This document shows, piece after piece, positions 16,370 to 24,130 of a stretch of DNA of 64,000 bases (its first letter is position 1; each line of letters starts with the position of its first letter). Below the pieces are notes generated by a model. It worked only from the letters and a program-made list of their open reading frames with translations, was not told the DNA's origin and did not search any database. This DNA is from Streptomyces eurythermus. Lineage in GTDB: Bacteria; Actinomycetota; Actinomycetes; Streptomycetales; Streptomycetaceae. The stretch covers positions 248,001-312,000 of the forward strand of contig NZ_BMSK01000012.1 of the NCBI RefSeq assembly GCF_014649115.1. The letters run 5' to 3'. A program made the position numbers and the translations under genes.

Positions 16370-17119
16370 GTGAGTTGGACAAGCGGCCGTCCGGCGGGGC
16401 GCGTTGAGCCGCCGTCAGGCACGGTGGTCACGGCGAGTGACGTCGCGGCGGTGGCGAGGACTTCCGCGATCAAGGGCGTGTCGCCCACCCGGCGGGGTGC
16501 CGGGTCCGCCGAGGGTGACGACGGCCCCCCGCGCGAAGGCGGAAGCGATCACTCCGGAGCCCCGGCCCCTCGTTCGTCCGCGCCGCTCCCCGCGCGGGCG
16601 TCCGCGGCGGACGGAACGTGGGCGATCTCACCTCGCCGCCCACCGGGTCTGCCCGGTGGCAAGGGTGCCGGAGGCGGGAAGGATGCGTCCGAGCGGCCGG
16701 AGCAGTCGGTGCGGGTCACGGTGGCCGGGGCGGGCACGGAGTACTCCGGGTCCTGTCCGCCGCCGGGCGCCCGGGCGCCCGTCTTCACGGCGACGTTCAC
16801 GGTGGGGCGGCTGCCCGCGCGGGTGGAGTACCGGTGGGTGACGACGCGCGGGTCCGTGTCGGATCCCGGGTGGCGCACGCTGTCGTTCCCGGCGGGCGGC
16901 GGGAAGACGCGGCAGGCGCGGGTGACGCTCACGGTGTACCGGGGCGGGCCGGCGGCCGGGGACCAGGTCGTGGTGAAGGTGCGTGACCCGGAGAACACCG
17001 CCTCGAACGCGGTGCCGTTCTCCGTGGACTGCGCGCGGACAGCGTCGAAGACCCCGTCGGGCGGTCCCTCTTCCTCTCCCCAGGCCTCGGTGCCGGCCTC
17101 GCCTTCGGGCTCGCCCTGA
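16370..17119 (+). CDS. protein with C-terminal Ig-like extracellular-type domain, possibly a gene remnant
   Basis: 249 aa if read from GTG 16370. Residues from about 112 (SVRVTVAGAGTEYSG) to about 222 form a beta-rich domain with two cysteines (GSCPPP ... SVDCAR) and the LTVYRGG / VVVKVRDPEN strands. From memory it is a domain found outside the membrane in Streptomyces proteins, including C-terminal parts of Ser/Thr kinases. The first 110 residues are low-complexity, with no signal peptide or membrane segment and no good ribosome site. This may therefore be the 3' remnant of a longer gene. The C-terminus is Ser/Pro-rich. Confidence 0.5.
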   Translation: MSWTSGRPAGRVEPPSGTVVTASDVAAVARTSAIKGVSPTRRGAGSAEGDDGPPREGGSDHSGAPAPRSSAPLPARASAADGTWAISPRRPPGLPGGKGAGGGKDASERPEQSVRVTVAGAGTEYSGSCPPPGARAPVFTATFTVGRLPARVEYRWVTTRGSVSDPGWRTLSFPAGGGKTRQARVTLTVYRGGPAAGDQVVVKVRDPENTASNAVPFSVDCARTASKTPSGGPSSSPQASVPASPSGSP

Positions 17120-17173
17120 CCGGACTCCCGGGACGCGCCCGGAAGTTCACCCGGCGGGGCGAGCCCGTCCGGG

Positions 17174-17980
17174 TCACGCGTTGTTGGTGAGCACCGGCAG
17201 GTAGCCGCCGGAGTGGCCGGCCGCGGTCGGGTGGTACGACTCGCCGATGTCGAGCCAGTCGACGCTGTGCAGCCAGGAGGAGCCGGAGCAGATCTCGTGG
17301 CCGGTGAAGGTGGTGCGGACGTCGCCGAAGACGAAGCTGTGGGCGGTGGCGCGGGCCTTGATGGTGGTGTCGATGTAGTCGGCGGCGTCGTTGATGGCCG
17401 CCCGCTTGGTCTCGGAGAGGCCGAGGCAGGACTGGCCGAGCAGGTAGAAGCGGGGGTAGCCGATGACGACCACCCGGGCGGACGGGGCCTTGGCCCGGAT
17501 CGCGTTGTAGAGGGTGTCCAGCTTGCCGGGGAGCGTGTTGGCGACGTACGCCTTGGCGGTGTTGATCCGGGAGAGACAGGTGCTGTCGGACTGGAGCACA
17601 CATGTCGTCATGACGTCGGCGAAGCCCGCGTCGTTGCCGCCGGCCGTGACGGACACCAGCGAGGTGGAGGAGTCGAGGGAGCCGAGCTGGTTCGCGCGCA
17701 CGTCGTCCGTCGTGGCGCCCGAGCAGGCGTTGAAGGCGAACGACGAGGGGCTGTGGGCGGCGTTCCACAGGTACGGGTACGCCTTGGTGCTGCGCTTGCA
17801 GCTGCCGCTGGTGCTGATGTAGCTGTCGGCGCCCACTCCGGAGGAGTAGGAGTCGCCGAGGGCCACGTAGCCGCCGGCCGCGGCCGTCGAGGACGCCTGC
17901 GCCGAGGCGGCCCCGGTGAGACCGAGGCCGGCGGCGAGGAGGAGCGAGGTAACGAGTCCGGTAAGTCGGGAACGTCTCAT
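17174..17980 (-). CDS. secreted SGNH/GDSL esterase-lipase
   Basis: 268-aa secreted hydrolase. It has a signal peptide (about residues 1-29, cleavage after AQA), block I GDSYSSG with nucleophile Ser44, block III GGNDAGF, and a C-terminal ESYHPT with catalytic His250. The Asp usual two residues before His is absent, as in the Ser-His dyad enzymes of the Streptomyces scabies esterase type. Six cysteines suggest three disulfides. ATG at 17980 has GGGAGG upstream. Role: extracellular ester or phospholipid hydrolysis. Confidence 0.95.
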   Translation of the reverse strand: MRRSRLTGLVTSLLLAAGLGLTGAASAQASSTAAAGGYVALGDSYSSGVGADSYISTSGSCKRSTKAYPYLWNAAHSPSSFAFNACSGATTDDVRANQLGSLDSSTSLVSVTAGGNDAGFADVMTTCVLQSDSTCLSRINTAKAYVANTLPGKLDTLYNAIRAKAPSARVVVIGYPRFYLLGQSCLGLSETKRAAINDAADYIDTTIKARATAHSFVFGDVRTTFTGHEICSGSSWLHSVDWLDIGESYHPTAAGHSGGYLPVLTNNA

Positions 17981-18282
17981 GGAACCTCCCTTTAGCAGGA
18001 TCTCTGCCTCAACGTTGGTAGCAGCTACGCGTGTTGACAGGAAGTGTCCATGCCAAAACTTTTGTGGTCTCAACAAAGTCGACCCGAGACATTCACCGCT
18101 TGTGTATTGCGCGTGCGGGCCACGTCTGTTGACACTCGGTCAACTCCCTGGGGGGCGCGGGGGACTGCCGTCGGCACGCTTCGGGGAACGTCCGGTCCGA
18201 CCGTGCCGTCGTCTTGACGCCCTGTCGGCGGCTGCGCCACATTGAAACCCGGCATCAGGCGCGTCGGGGGGCAAAGTCGCCA
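17981..18282. promoter_or_regulatory. divergent promoter region between SGNH esterase and small membrane protein
   Basis: 302 bp without a gene. On the esterase side are a perfect palindrome GTAGC-A-GCTAC (18018-18028) and a TTGACA...TGTC inverted repeat (18034-18048). TTGGCA in the esterase direction could be a -35. This AT-richer stretch is the likely regulated promoter of the secreted esterase. No regulator can be assigned. Confidence 0.4.
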
Positions 18283-18714
18283 ATGCAGAACATACGTATC
18301 AAGCCACCTTCGTCGGACGGCACCGGGACGGACACCGACGGCACCCGGCCGGGGCCGGGGAGGGGCCCGGCACCGCTGCTCGCCGGGGCCGCGGCCGCCG
18401 TCGCGACGGCCGGCGCGCTGCTCGCGCTGATCGACTCCGGCTCACCCCTGCGCGCCCCGTGCACGCTGTTCTTCCTGCTCGCGGCGCCGGCCGGGGCGCT
18501 CGCCGCGGCGCTGCGCGGCCCGGATCCGCTCGGCCGCGCGGTCACCGCCCTCGCGGGCGCGATCGCCGTCGACCTGCTGGTCGCCCAGTGCATGCTGGCC
18601 GCGCACCGCTGGTCGGCCGGGGGCGGGGTGGTCGTGGTGACCGGGTTCAGCCTGCTGGTCCTGCTGGTCGCGCTGGTACGGGGGCGCTGTTCCGGGAGGG
18701 GCCGGTACGACTGA
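18283..18714 (+). CDS. small integral membrane protein, unknown function
   Basis: 143 aa. A hydrophilic N-terminus of about 30 residues (Asp/Gly/Pro-rich) is followed by four hydrophobic segments, roughly residues 33-52, 57-76, 86-105 and 112-133, ending in a basic tail. ATG at 18283 has a GGGGGG-type site about 12 nt upstream. No family recognised. It is the last gene before the AAA ATPase and is separated from it by a repeat-rich spacer. Confidence 0.7.
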   Translation: MQNIRIKPPSSDGTGTDTDGTRPGPGRGPAPLLAGAAAAVATAGALLALIDSGSPLRAPCTLFFLLAAPAGALAAALRGPDPLGRAVTALAGAIAVDLLVAQCMLAAHRWSAGGGVVVVTGFSLLVLLVALVRGRCSGRGRYD

Positions 18715-18883
18715 CGCTCCGGCGGAGGGGTGGGGCGCCGGTGGCGGGCTGGGGGTCCGGAGGCAGGGCCGGGCTCCGGGGGCAAGGCCGGCCCCGACGG
18801 GCGGTCGGCGCTCCGGAGCGGGGCCGGGTCCGGACCTCCGACGGTCGGTCGGGCCCGTGGAGGAGGTGGGCCCCGGTTGAGGT

Positions 18884-18996
18884 CGGTCGGGCCTCCGGAA
18901 AGACGGTTCGGCCTCCGGAAGGCGGGCCGGACCTCCGCGAAGGCGGCCCGGGCCCCGCAAAGACGGTCCGGGCTCCCGGAAAGACGGTCCGGGCTG
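18884..18996. repeat. 20-bp tandem array
   Basis: Five near-complete units of 20-21 bp plus a 12-bp partial, at about 18884, 18904, 18924, 18944, 18964 and 18985. The consensus is CGGTCCGGGCCTCCGGAAAG(A). It lies in the 338-bp spacer (18715-19052) between the membrane-protein gene and the AAA ATPase gene; the rest of that spacer is a more degenerate G-rich version of the same motif. The open frame through it is a consequence of high GC, not coding. Confidence 0.75.
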
Positions 18997-19052
18997 TTTT
19001 CGCGGAGCGTTGGGCCGGAAATGCCGTGCGGGCGGGGCATCCGTGCCGGATC

Positions 19053-20156
19053 ATGGCGGACATGTCCGCGAACCCACACGACGCCCTGCCGATCCGGCTC
19101 CACGTCGACGATTCCGACTCCCCGTCCGACGTCGTCGACGCGCTGTTCCTCGGCCGCTTCGCGACGGGCGAGCAACCGTACTCGCACGCGGTGAACATCG
19201 ACCGCGTCCGCTCCGGAGCGACCCTGCTGCCGGAGGGCGCCCGAGTGCTGCGGGTGGCCCGCGACGACGACCGCAGCGCGACCCTCGCCGAGGGGGACGG
19301 CTGGACCCTGCTGGTCTCCCGGTGGAACCGGGGCGCGGACGTGACGGTCACCGCGACCAGCGCCGACCTGGCCAAGCGGGTCCTCGACCAGGCCACCGAC
19401 GGCGCGGCCGACGAGCCGGAACCACAGCCGGAGAACGTGACGATGGGGTTCTGGTACGTCTCCCCGCGGCGCGGCCCGCACCGCACCACCCGGCAGATCG
19501 CCGCGGGCACCTGGGAGGAGGTCCGGGCCAACTACACGGCACCGGTGGCGGATGCCATGGACCGGCTGATGCGAACGACGCCCGACGACATCGCCGGCCG
19601 GCTGCTGCTGCTCCACGGCCCGCCGGGCACCGGCAAGACCTCCGCGCTGCGCACGCTGGCCCGCTCCTGGCGGGACTGGTGCCAGGTCGACTGCGTCCTG
19701 GACCCCGAGCGGCTCTTCTCCGACGTCGGCTATCTGATGGACATCGCGATCGGCGAGGACGACGGCGCGGGCAAGGGCCGCTGGCGCCTGCTGCTGCTGG
19801 AGGACTGCGACGAACTGATCCGCGGCGAGGCCCGGCACACCGCGGGCCAGGCCCTGTCCCGGCTGCTGAACCTCACCGACGGCCTGCTCGGCCAGGGCCG
19901 CAACGTGCTGGTCGGCGTCACCACCAACGAGGACCTGGAGCGGCTGCACCCGGCCGTGGTCCGCCCCGGCCGCTGTCTGGCCCGGATCGAGGTGGGCCCG
20001 CTGACCCGCCGGGAGGCGGTGGACTGGCTCGGCACCGAGCAGGGCGTCGGCCGGGAGGGCGCGACCCTGGCCGAGCTGTACGCGCTGCGCCGGGGCACCG
20101 CGCCGACGTCGGTGCCGGGGGCCCGGGAGGGAGCGGACGCGGGGCTGTACCTGTGA
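19053..20156 (+). CDS. AAA family ATPase (DUF5925-type N-terminus)
   Basis: 367 aa. The N-terminal conserved domain (PHDALPIRLHVDDSDSPSDV, LFLGRFATGEQPYSH) is followed by an AAA core with Walker A GPPGTGKTS (189-197), Walker B LLLLEDCDE (246-254) and an Asn sensor-1-like VGVTTNED. A cytoplasmic ATPase of unknown substrate, widespread in Streptomyces. Start codon choice lies between ATG 19053 and 19062; the frame is open far upstream only because of the repeat spacer. No operon partner on either side. Confidence 0.88.
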   Translation: MADMSANPHDALPIRLHVDDSDSPSDVVDALFLGRFATGEQPYSHAVNIDRVRSGATLLPEGARVLRVARDDDRSATLAEGDGWTLLVSRWNRGADVTVTATSADLAKRVLDQATDGAADEPEPQPENVTMGFWYVSPRRGPHRTTRQIAAGTWEEVRANYTAPVADAMDRLMRTTPDDIAGRLLLLHGPPGTGKTSALRTLARSWRDWCQVDCVLDPERLFSDVGYLMDIAIGEDDGAGKGRWRLLLLEDCDELIRGEARHTAGQALSRLLNLTDGLLGQGRNVLVGVTTNEDLERLHPAVVRPGRCLARIEVGPLTRREAVDWLGTEQGVGREGATLAELYALRRGTAPTSVPGAREGADAGLYL

Positions 20157-20202
20157 GCACCGCCCGGGTGAGTACGGTCACGGCGGGTGCTTTCATGGGG
20201 GT

Positions 20203-20976
20203 ATGACCCTGTATGTCGGCACGTCGGGGTGGCAGTACAAGGACTGGCGGGGCCTCGTCTATCCGGCCGGGGTGCCGGCGCGGCGGTGGCTGGAGGAGTA
20301 CACCCGGCTGTTCGCGACCGTGGAGATCAACAACGCCTTCTACCGGCTGCCGTCGTACGACACCTTCGCCGACTGGCGGGAGCGGGTGCCGCCGGACTTC
20401 GTGGTCGCGGTCAAGGCCAGCCGGTTCCTCACCCACGTCAAGCGGCTGAAGGACCCCGGGGAGCCGGTGCACCGGCTGCTGACGCACGCGGCGGGGCTCG
20501 GCGACCGCCTGGGCCCCGTCCTCCTCCAGCTCCCGCCCACCCTGCGCGCCGACCCGGCCCTGCTGGACGCCTGCCTGGCCTGTTTCCCGCCCGGTACCAG
20601 GGTGGCGGTCGAACCCCGGCACGACTCCTGGTGGACCGGCGAGGTGCGCGAGGTGCTGGTGGCCCGGGGCGCGGCGCTGTGCTGGGCGGACGTCCTGGCC
20701 CGCCCGGCCGGTCCGCTGTGGCGCACCGCCGGCTGGGGCTACGTCCGCTTCCACCAGGGCCGCGCCCGGCCCTGGCCGCGCTACGGCCGGCGCAGCCTGG
20801 AGACCTGGGTGGACCGCATCGCGACGACCTGGGCCGACGACCTGGACGTGTACGCGTACTTCAACAACGACCCGGGCGGCGCGGCGGTCCAGGACGCGGT
20901 GGTCTTCGCCAGGGCCGCGCGCCGGGCCGGGTTGACGGTGACGAGAACACCGGAGCCGGCGAGAGCCGGACAGTAG
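20203..20976 (+). CDS. DUF72 family protein (YecE-like, TIM barrel)
   Basis: 257 aa. The N-terminal TSGWQYKDW, then EINNAFYRLPSYDTFADW, the basic VAVKASRFLTHVKRLKD and VAVEPRHDSWW are hallmarks of the DUF72/YecE barrel, a family related to xylose-isomerase-like folds but without established function. C-terminal YAYFNNDPGG is also conserved. ATG at 20203 follows a GGGGG stretch. Soluble; stands alone between the AAA ATPase and a GntR gene. Confidence 0.92.
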   Translation: MTLYVGTSGWQYKDWRGLVYPAGVPARRWLEEYTRLFATVEINNAFYRLPSYDTFADWRERVPPDFVVAVKASRFLTHVKRLKDPGEPVHRLLTHAAGLGDRLGPVLLQLPPTLRADPALLDACLACFPPGTRVAVEPRHDSWWTGEVREVLVARGAALCWADVLARPAGPLWRTAGWGYVRFHQGRARPWPRYGRRSLETWVDRIATTWADDLDVYAYFNNDPGGAAVQDAVVFARAARRAGLTVTRTPEPARAGQ

Positions 20977-21051
20977 CGGTCACACACCGCCACGGCGCTC
21001 GGCCACCCCGGCAGAACGGCGAAACGGCGAAGCAGCGAGGCGGGCCCCTCC

Positions 21052-21423
21052 TCAGTCCTCCCCGTAAGCCGCCCGCAGGGCGTCCCGTACGGCGGCCAGT
21101 GCCTCGTCCCGGCCGAGGCCGAGCCGCCGGACCCGCTCGGCGTACGCCTGGGCGGCCGAGGATGCCTCCCGCTCCGCGGCCGACCCGGCGGCGGCCACGA
21201 ACGTGCCGTTGCGCCCCCGCGTCTCGATCACCCCGTCGCCCTCCAGCGCCCGGTACGCCTTGGCCACCGTGTTCACCGCGAGCCCCAGTGACTCGGCCAG
21301 CCCCCGCACGGTGGGCAGCCGGTACCCGACCGGGAGCGCCCCGGACCGCGCCTGCTCGGAGATCTGCGCCCGTACCTGCTCGTACGGGGGCGCGCTGTCA
21401 TCGATGCGGATCTTCAGGCTCAC
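21052..21423 (-). CDS. GntR family regulator, YtrA-type short form
   Basis: 123 aa, only a winged HTH (PPYEQVRAQISEQARSG, then LPTVRGLAESLGLAVNTVAKAY, residues about 10-70) plus a short helical dimerisation tail, as in the YtrA subfamily. GTG at 21423 is 72 nt from the divergent acetyltransferase start. YtrA regulators usually control ABC transporters encoded alongside; none is here, so the target may be the divergent acetyltransferase. No clear Shine-Dalgarno. Confidence 0.9.
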   Translation of the reverse strand: MSLKIRIDDSAPPYEQVRAQISEQARSGALPVGYRLPTVRGLAESLGLAVNTVAKAYRALEGDGVIETRGRNGTFVAAAGSAAEREASSAAQAYAERVRRLGLGRDEALAAVRDALRAAYGED

Positions 21424-21495
21424 GGGGCCGATTGTCCCGCACCCGCCGGAAAATAGGAGGCAGTCCGGCGGCCCGGCCTCGTACGGTGCGGTTCC

Positions 21496-22425
21496 ATGAC
21501 AGTCCTCGTGCGTGACCTGCGCCCCGACGTCCCGGCCGACGCGAAGGGCTTCGCCCGGGTGCGCCGCCTCGCGCTGCCGTACATCCTGTTCACCCCGGAC
21601 TCGGTGCGGCACACGGCCGCCCATGTCCACCCCGCCGCTCGTTTCCGGCCGCTCGTCGCGGAGGAGGACGGCGAGATCATCGGCACGGCGCAGGTCCATC
21701 TGGTCCACGACAGCCCCGAGCCGGGCCAGGGCGCGCTGAACATCTACGTCCGCCCGGACCGGACCGGGCGCGGGGCCGGGCGGCTGCTGGCGCGGGTCGC
21801 CGAGGAGTACCTGGCGGAGCTGGGCGCGACCCGGCTGCTGGCCTGGGCCCTGGACGAGCCGGCCAACCGGGCCTTCGCCGAGCGGCACGGCTACCGGCCG
21901 GGCCGCAGCGCCCACTTCCTCCGGCTCGACCTGGCGCACGGCGCCCTGCCGCCGCTCCCTGACACCCCGTCGGGAGTGGAGCTGCGCACGGCCGCCGACT
22001 TCACGGCCGATCCCCGGCCGCTGTTCGAGCTGGACGCGGAGACGGTGCTCGACGAACCGGGCGATGTGGACACCGAGTTCACGGACTACGACGCGTGGGT
22101 CGAGGAGGTCTGGCACCATCCGCTGCTGAACCGGGAGCTGACCACGGTGGTCTGTGCCGACGGCCGGCCGGTCGCCTTCACCGTGGCCTACACCGACGGC
22201 GGCACCCGTTACTCGACGGCGATGACCGGTACCATCCGCGCCCACCGCGGCCGTGGCCTGGCCAAGCTCGCCAAGATCCACTCCCTGCGCCGGGCCCGTG
22301 CCGCCGGTCTCACCGAGGCGTTCACGGGCAACGACACCGGGAACGGCCCCATGATCGCGATCAACGAGTGGCTCGGGTACGCGTTCTGCGCGCGCGAGGT
22401 GCGTTATATCCGTGAACTCGGCTGA
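21496..22425 (+). CDS. tandem GNAT-domain acetyltransferase
   Basis: 309 aa with two GNAT folds. The first (about 1-150) has the acetyl-CoA loop RPDRTGRGAGRLL; the second (about 155-309) has RAHRGRGLAKLAKI and ends with NEWLGYAFCAREV. The double-domain plan is like mycothiol synthase MshD and antibiotic N-acetyltransferases, but the substrate cannot be told. ATG at 21496 is supported by the family start; the ribosome site is weak. Divergent from the GntR gene. Confidence 0.92.
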   Translation: MTVLVRDLRPDVPADAKGFARVRRLALPYILFTPDSVRHTAAHVHPAARFRPLVAEEDGEIIGTAQVHLVHDSPEPGQGALNIYVRPDRTGRGAGRLLARVAEEYLAELGATRLLAWALDEPANRAFAERHGYRPGRSAHFLRLDLAHGALPPLPDTPSGVELRTAADFTADPRPLFELDAETVLDEPGDVDTEFTDYDAWVEEVWHHPLLNRELTTVVCADGRPVAFTVAYTDGGTRYSTAMTGTIRAHRGRGLAKLAKIHSLRRARAAGLTEAFTGNDTGNGPMIAINEWLGYAFCAREVRYIRELG

Positions 22426-22463
22426 GCATGTCCGCGAACCCGGCCGAGCGGACGGGCGGGAGG

Positions 22464-23084
22464 TCACACGGTGGCCACCACCGCGTACCGCTCGTCGTCC
22501 ACCTCCTTGCCCCACAGCGCACGGTGCCCGGACAGTCGCTCCACGCGCACGCGCCGGGTGAGCGGCTCCAGCAGGGCGGTGAGCCGCCGCGCGGGTATGC
22601 CGACCGGGGTGAGGGTTCCCCACACGCCCTCGACCAGCACGATCCGGCCCGTGGGGCGCAGCAGGTCCTTCCAGTGCCGCAGCGCCCCGGCGGGGTCCGG
22701 CAGGGCCCACAGCACATGGCGGACCAGGACCGCGTCGAAGCGCCGCTCCCCCACCGGCGGGGCCGCCGCGTCCCCGCGCAGGATCTCGGCGGTGTGCCCG
22801 GCGAGCTTGGCGCGGGCCCGCTCGACCATCGCCGGGGACCGGTCGACGGCCGTCACCCGGTGCCCCTGCTCGGCGGCGAGGAGCGAGAGGCTGCCGGTGC
22901 CGCAGCCGAGGTCGAGGAGGTCGGCGGGGTGGCCGGGGAGCCAGGCGCGCAGCCGGTCCGCCCAGGCCGCGCGCACCTCGGGGTCGCGCAGTCCGTGATC
23001 CGGTTCGTCGTCGAAACCGGCGGCCAGCGCATCCCAGTCCGCTTCCGGGGCACCAGCACCCCTGTGCGTGTTCTCGCTCTTCAT
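22464..23084 (-). CDS. class I SAM-dependent methyltransferase
   Basis: 206 aa. SAM-binding motif I DLGCGTGSLSLLAAEQG at about 66-82, the acidic AVDRS loop, and motif IV-like DAVLVRHVLWALPDP. It resembles UbiE/Methyltransf_11 small-molecule methyltransferases. ATG at 23084 chosen; a GTG at 23102 in frame is possible, and neither has a strong ribosome site. Convergent with the acetyltransferase and divergent from the 45-aa small gene. Confidence 0.9.
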   Translation of the reverse strand: MKSENTHRGAGAPEADWDALAAGFDDEPDHGLRDPEVRAAWADRLRAWLPGHPADLLDLGCGTGSLSLLAAEQGHRVTAVDRSPAMVERARAKLAGHTAEILRGDAAAPPVGERRFDAVLVRHVLWALPDPAGALRHWKDLLRPTGRIVLVEGVWGTLTPVGIPARRLTALLEPLTRRVRVERLSGHRALWGKEVDDERYAVVATV

Positions 23085-23221
23085 GCCCAGAGGGTGACAC
23101 ACGCCACTGACAGTACGGACGTGACAGCCACCACTGACAAAACGGCACCGATGAGGAAATCTCCCGGAAAACGTCTACCTCCGTGACAACACGGAACCCG
23201 GTAGCCACGAAGGAGGCAGCG

Positions 23222-23359
23222 ATGCGCCGCATGACCGTGCAGAAGAAGCCCCTGAAGCGGACGGACAGCCGCCGGATGTCCGAGGAGGCGGAAGAGACTC
23301 CGGCGGGACGACCGGAGGTGCGCAAGGACATCGCGCGCACCTGGTGGCCCGACGCCTGA
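23222..23359 (+). CDS. 45-aa small protein with Trp-Trp-Pro-Asp-Ala C-terminus
   Basis: Short ORF with an excellent ribosome site (AAGGAGG, 5 nt before ATG 23222). The product is highly charged: MRRMTVQKKPLKRTDSRRMS, then an acidic segment EEAEETPAG, then RPEVRKDIARTWWPDA. No signal peptide or membrane segment. The layout (basic head, acidic middle, aromatic tail) would fit a small regulatory peptide or a RiPP-like precursor, but no modifying enzyme except the divergent methyltransferase is nearby. Function unknown. Confidence 0.75.
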   Translation: MRRMTVQKKPLKRTDSRRMSEEAEETPAGRPEVRKDIARTWWPDA

Positions 23360-23371
23360 CCCGAGGGCGGC

Positions 23372-23875
23372 TCAGCCCAGCAGCTTGCGGTAGTGGACGC
23401 GGTCGTAGGGGCCGTCGACCCGGCGGGCCACGACCTCGTAGCCGTAGCGCGGATAGATCTTCTGGTTCTCCCACATCATCGCGTTCGTATAGAGCCTGAT
23501 CTCGCCCAGCCCGAGTGCACGCGCGTGTGCGTCGACGAAGCGCAGCAGGCGGCGTCCGACGCCGGTGCCGTGGACGCGGGGGTGGACGGCGATGCTGTCC
23601 AGGAAGAGATGGCCGGCGAACGCCTCGACCACCACCAGCCCGACGACGGGCTCGCCGGTGACGAACACCTTGCCGGCGGCCACGTCCGCCGCGTGGTCGG
23701 CCTCCATGGGCTGGGGCACGACGCCGATGCGCTCGATGTAGTGGTGGTACGCCGCGTCCGTGACCGCCCGCACGGCGGGTACGTCCCGCGGTCCGGCCGG
23801 CCGGACCTGTTCCCCGCCGTCGTGGCCCTCCGGGCGGCCGTTGCCTTCCGTGCCGCTGTGGCTCTTGTCGATCAT
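23372..23875 (-). CDS. GNAT family N-acetyltransferase
   Basis: 167 aa. The acetyl-CoA-binding motif HPRVHGTGVGRRLL (about residues 98-111) and the C-terminal NQKIYPRYGYEVVARR are typical of the GNAT fold. ATG at 23875 begins MIDKSHSGTEG, a likely start; the longer frame to 24043 is not family-like. Convergent with the 45-aa gene, only 12 nt from its stop. Substrate unknown. Confidence 0.9.
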   Translation of the reverse strand: MIDKSHSGTEGNGRPEGHDGGEQVRPAGPRDVPAVRAVTDAAYHHYIERIGVVPQPMEADHAADVAAGKVFVTGEPVVGLVVVEAFAGHLFLDSIAVHPRVHGTGVGRRLLRFVDAHARALGLGEIRLYTNAMMWENQKIYPRYGYEVVARRVDGPYDRVHYRKLLG

Positions 23876-24020
23876 GCGGCGCACGCTATCTGTCTGAGCT
23901 GAGCCTGAGCACTTCCTTAAGCGGACCATAAGGATCTCCTCCCCAAGCTCCCGACGGGCGTTCCGGCGCTGTCGCGGGGCTAGCTTCGGATCACCCACGG
24001 ACCGTTCGGAGGAGTTCCGC

Positions 24021-24080
24021 ATGCCCAGCAGCCGCAAGGCCACCGACCCGGCCCCGGCGGGCGGCGGCCGGTGCCGGTGA
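24021..24080 (+). CDS. 19-aa ORF with strong ribosome site
   Basis: ATG at 24021 follows GGAGGAG at the ideal distance and reads MPSSRKATDPAPAGGGRCR before TGA, directly followed by a strong hairpin. It may be a real micropeptide, a leader peptide, or the surviving start of a truncated gene. No similarity recognised. Confidence 0.4.
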   Translation: MPSSRKATDPAPAGGGRCR

Positions 24081-24086
24081 GGCTCC

Positions 24087-24121
24087 GGGGCCTGTCCGGC
24101 GGCTCAGGCCGGACAGGCCCC
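24087..24121. terminator. bidirectional hairpin terminator
   Basis: GGGGCCTGTCCGGC (24087-24100), 7-nt loop, GCCGGACAGGCCCC (24108-24121): a perfect 14-bp stem between the 19-aa ORF and the 3' end of the convergent lipase gene. Confidence 0.8.
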
Positions 24122-24130
24122 GGCGGCGGC

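Noticed and set aside
18459-19052. Upstream extension of the AAA ATPase frame
   Set aside because: The extension covers the end of the membrane-protein gene and the 20-bp tandem array; the family N-terminus begins near 19053.
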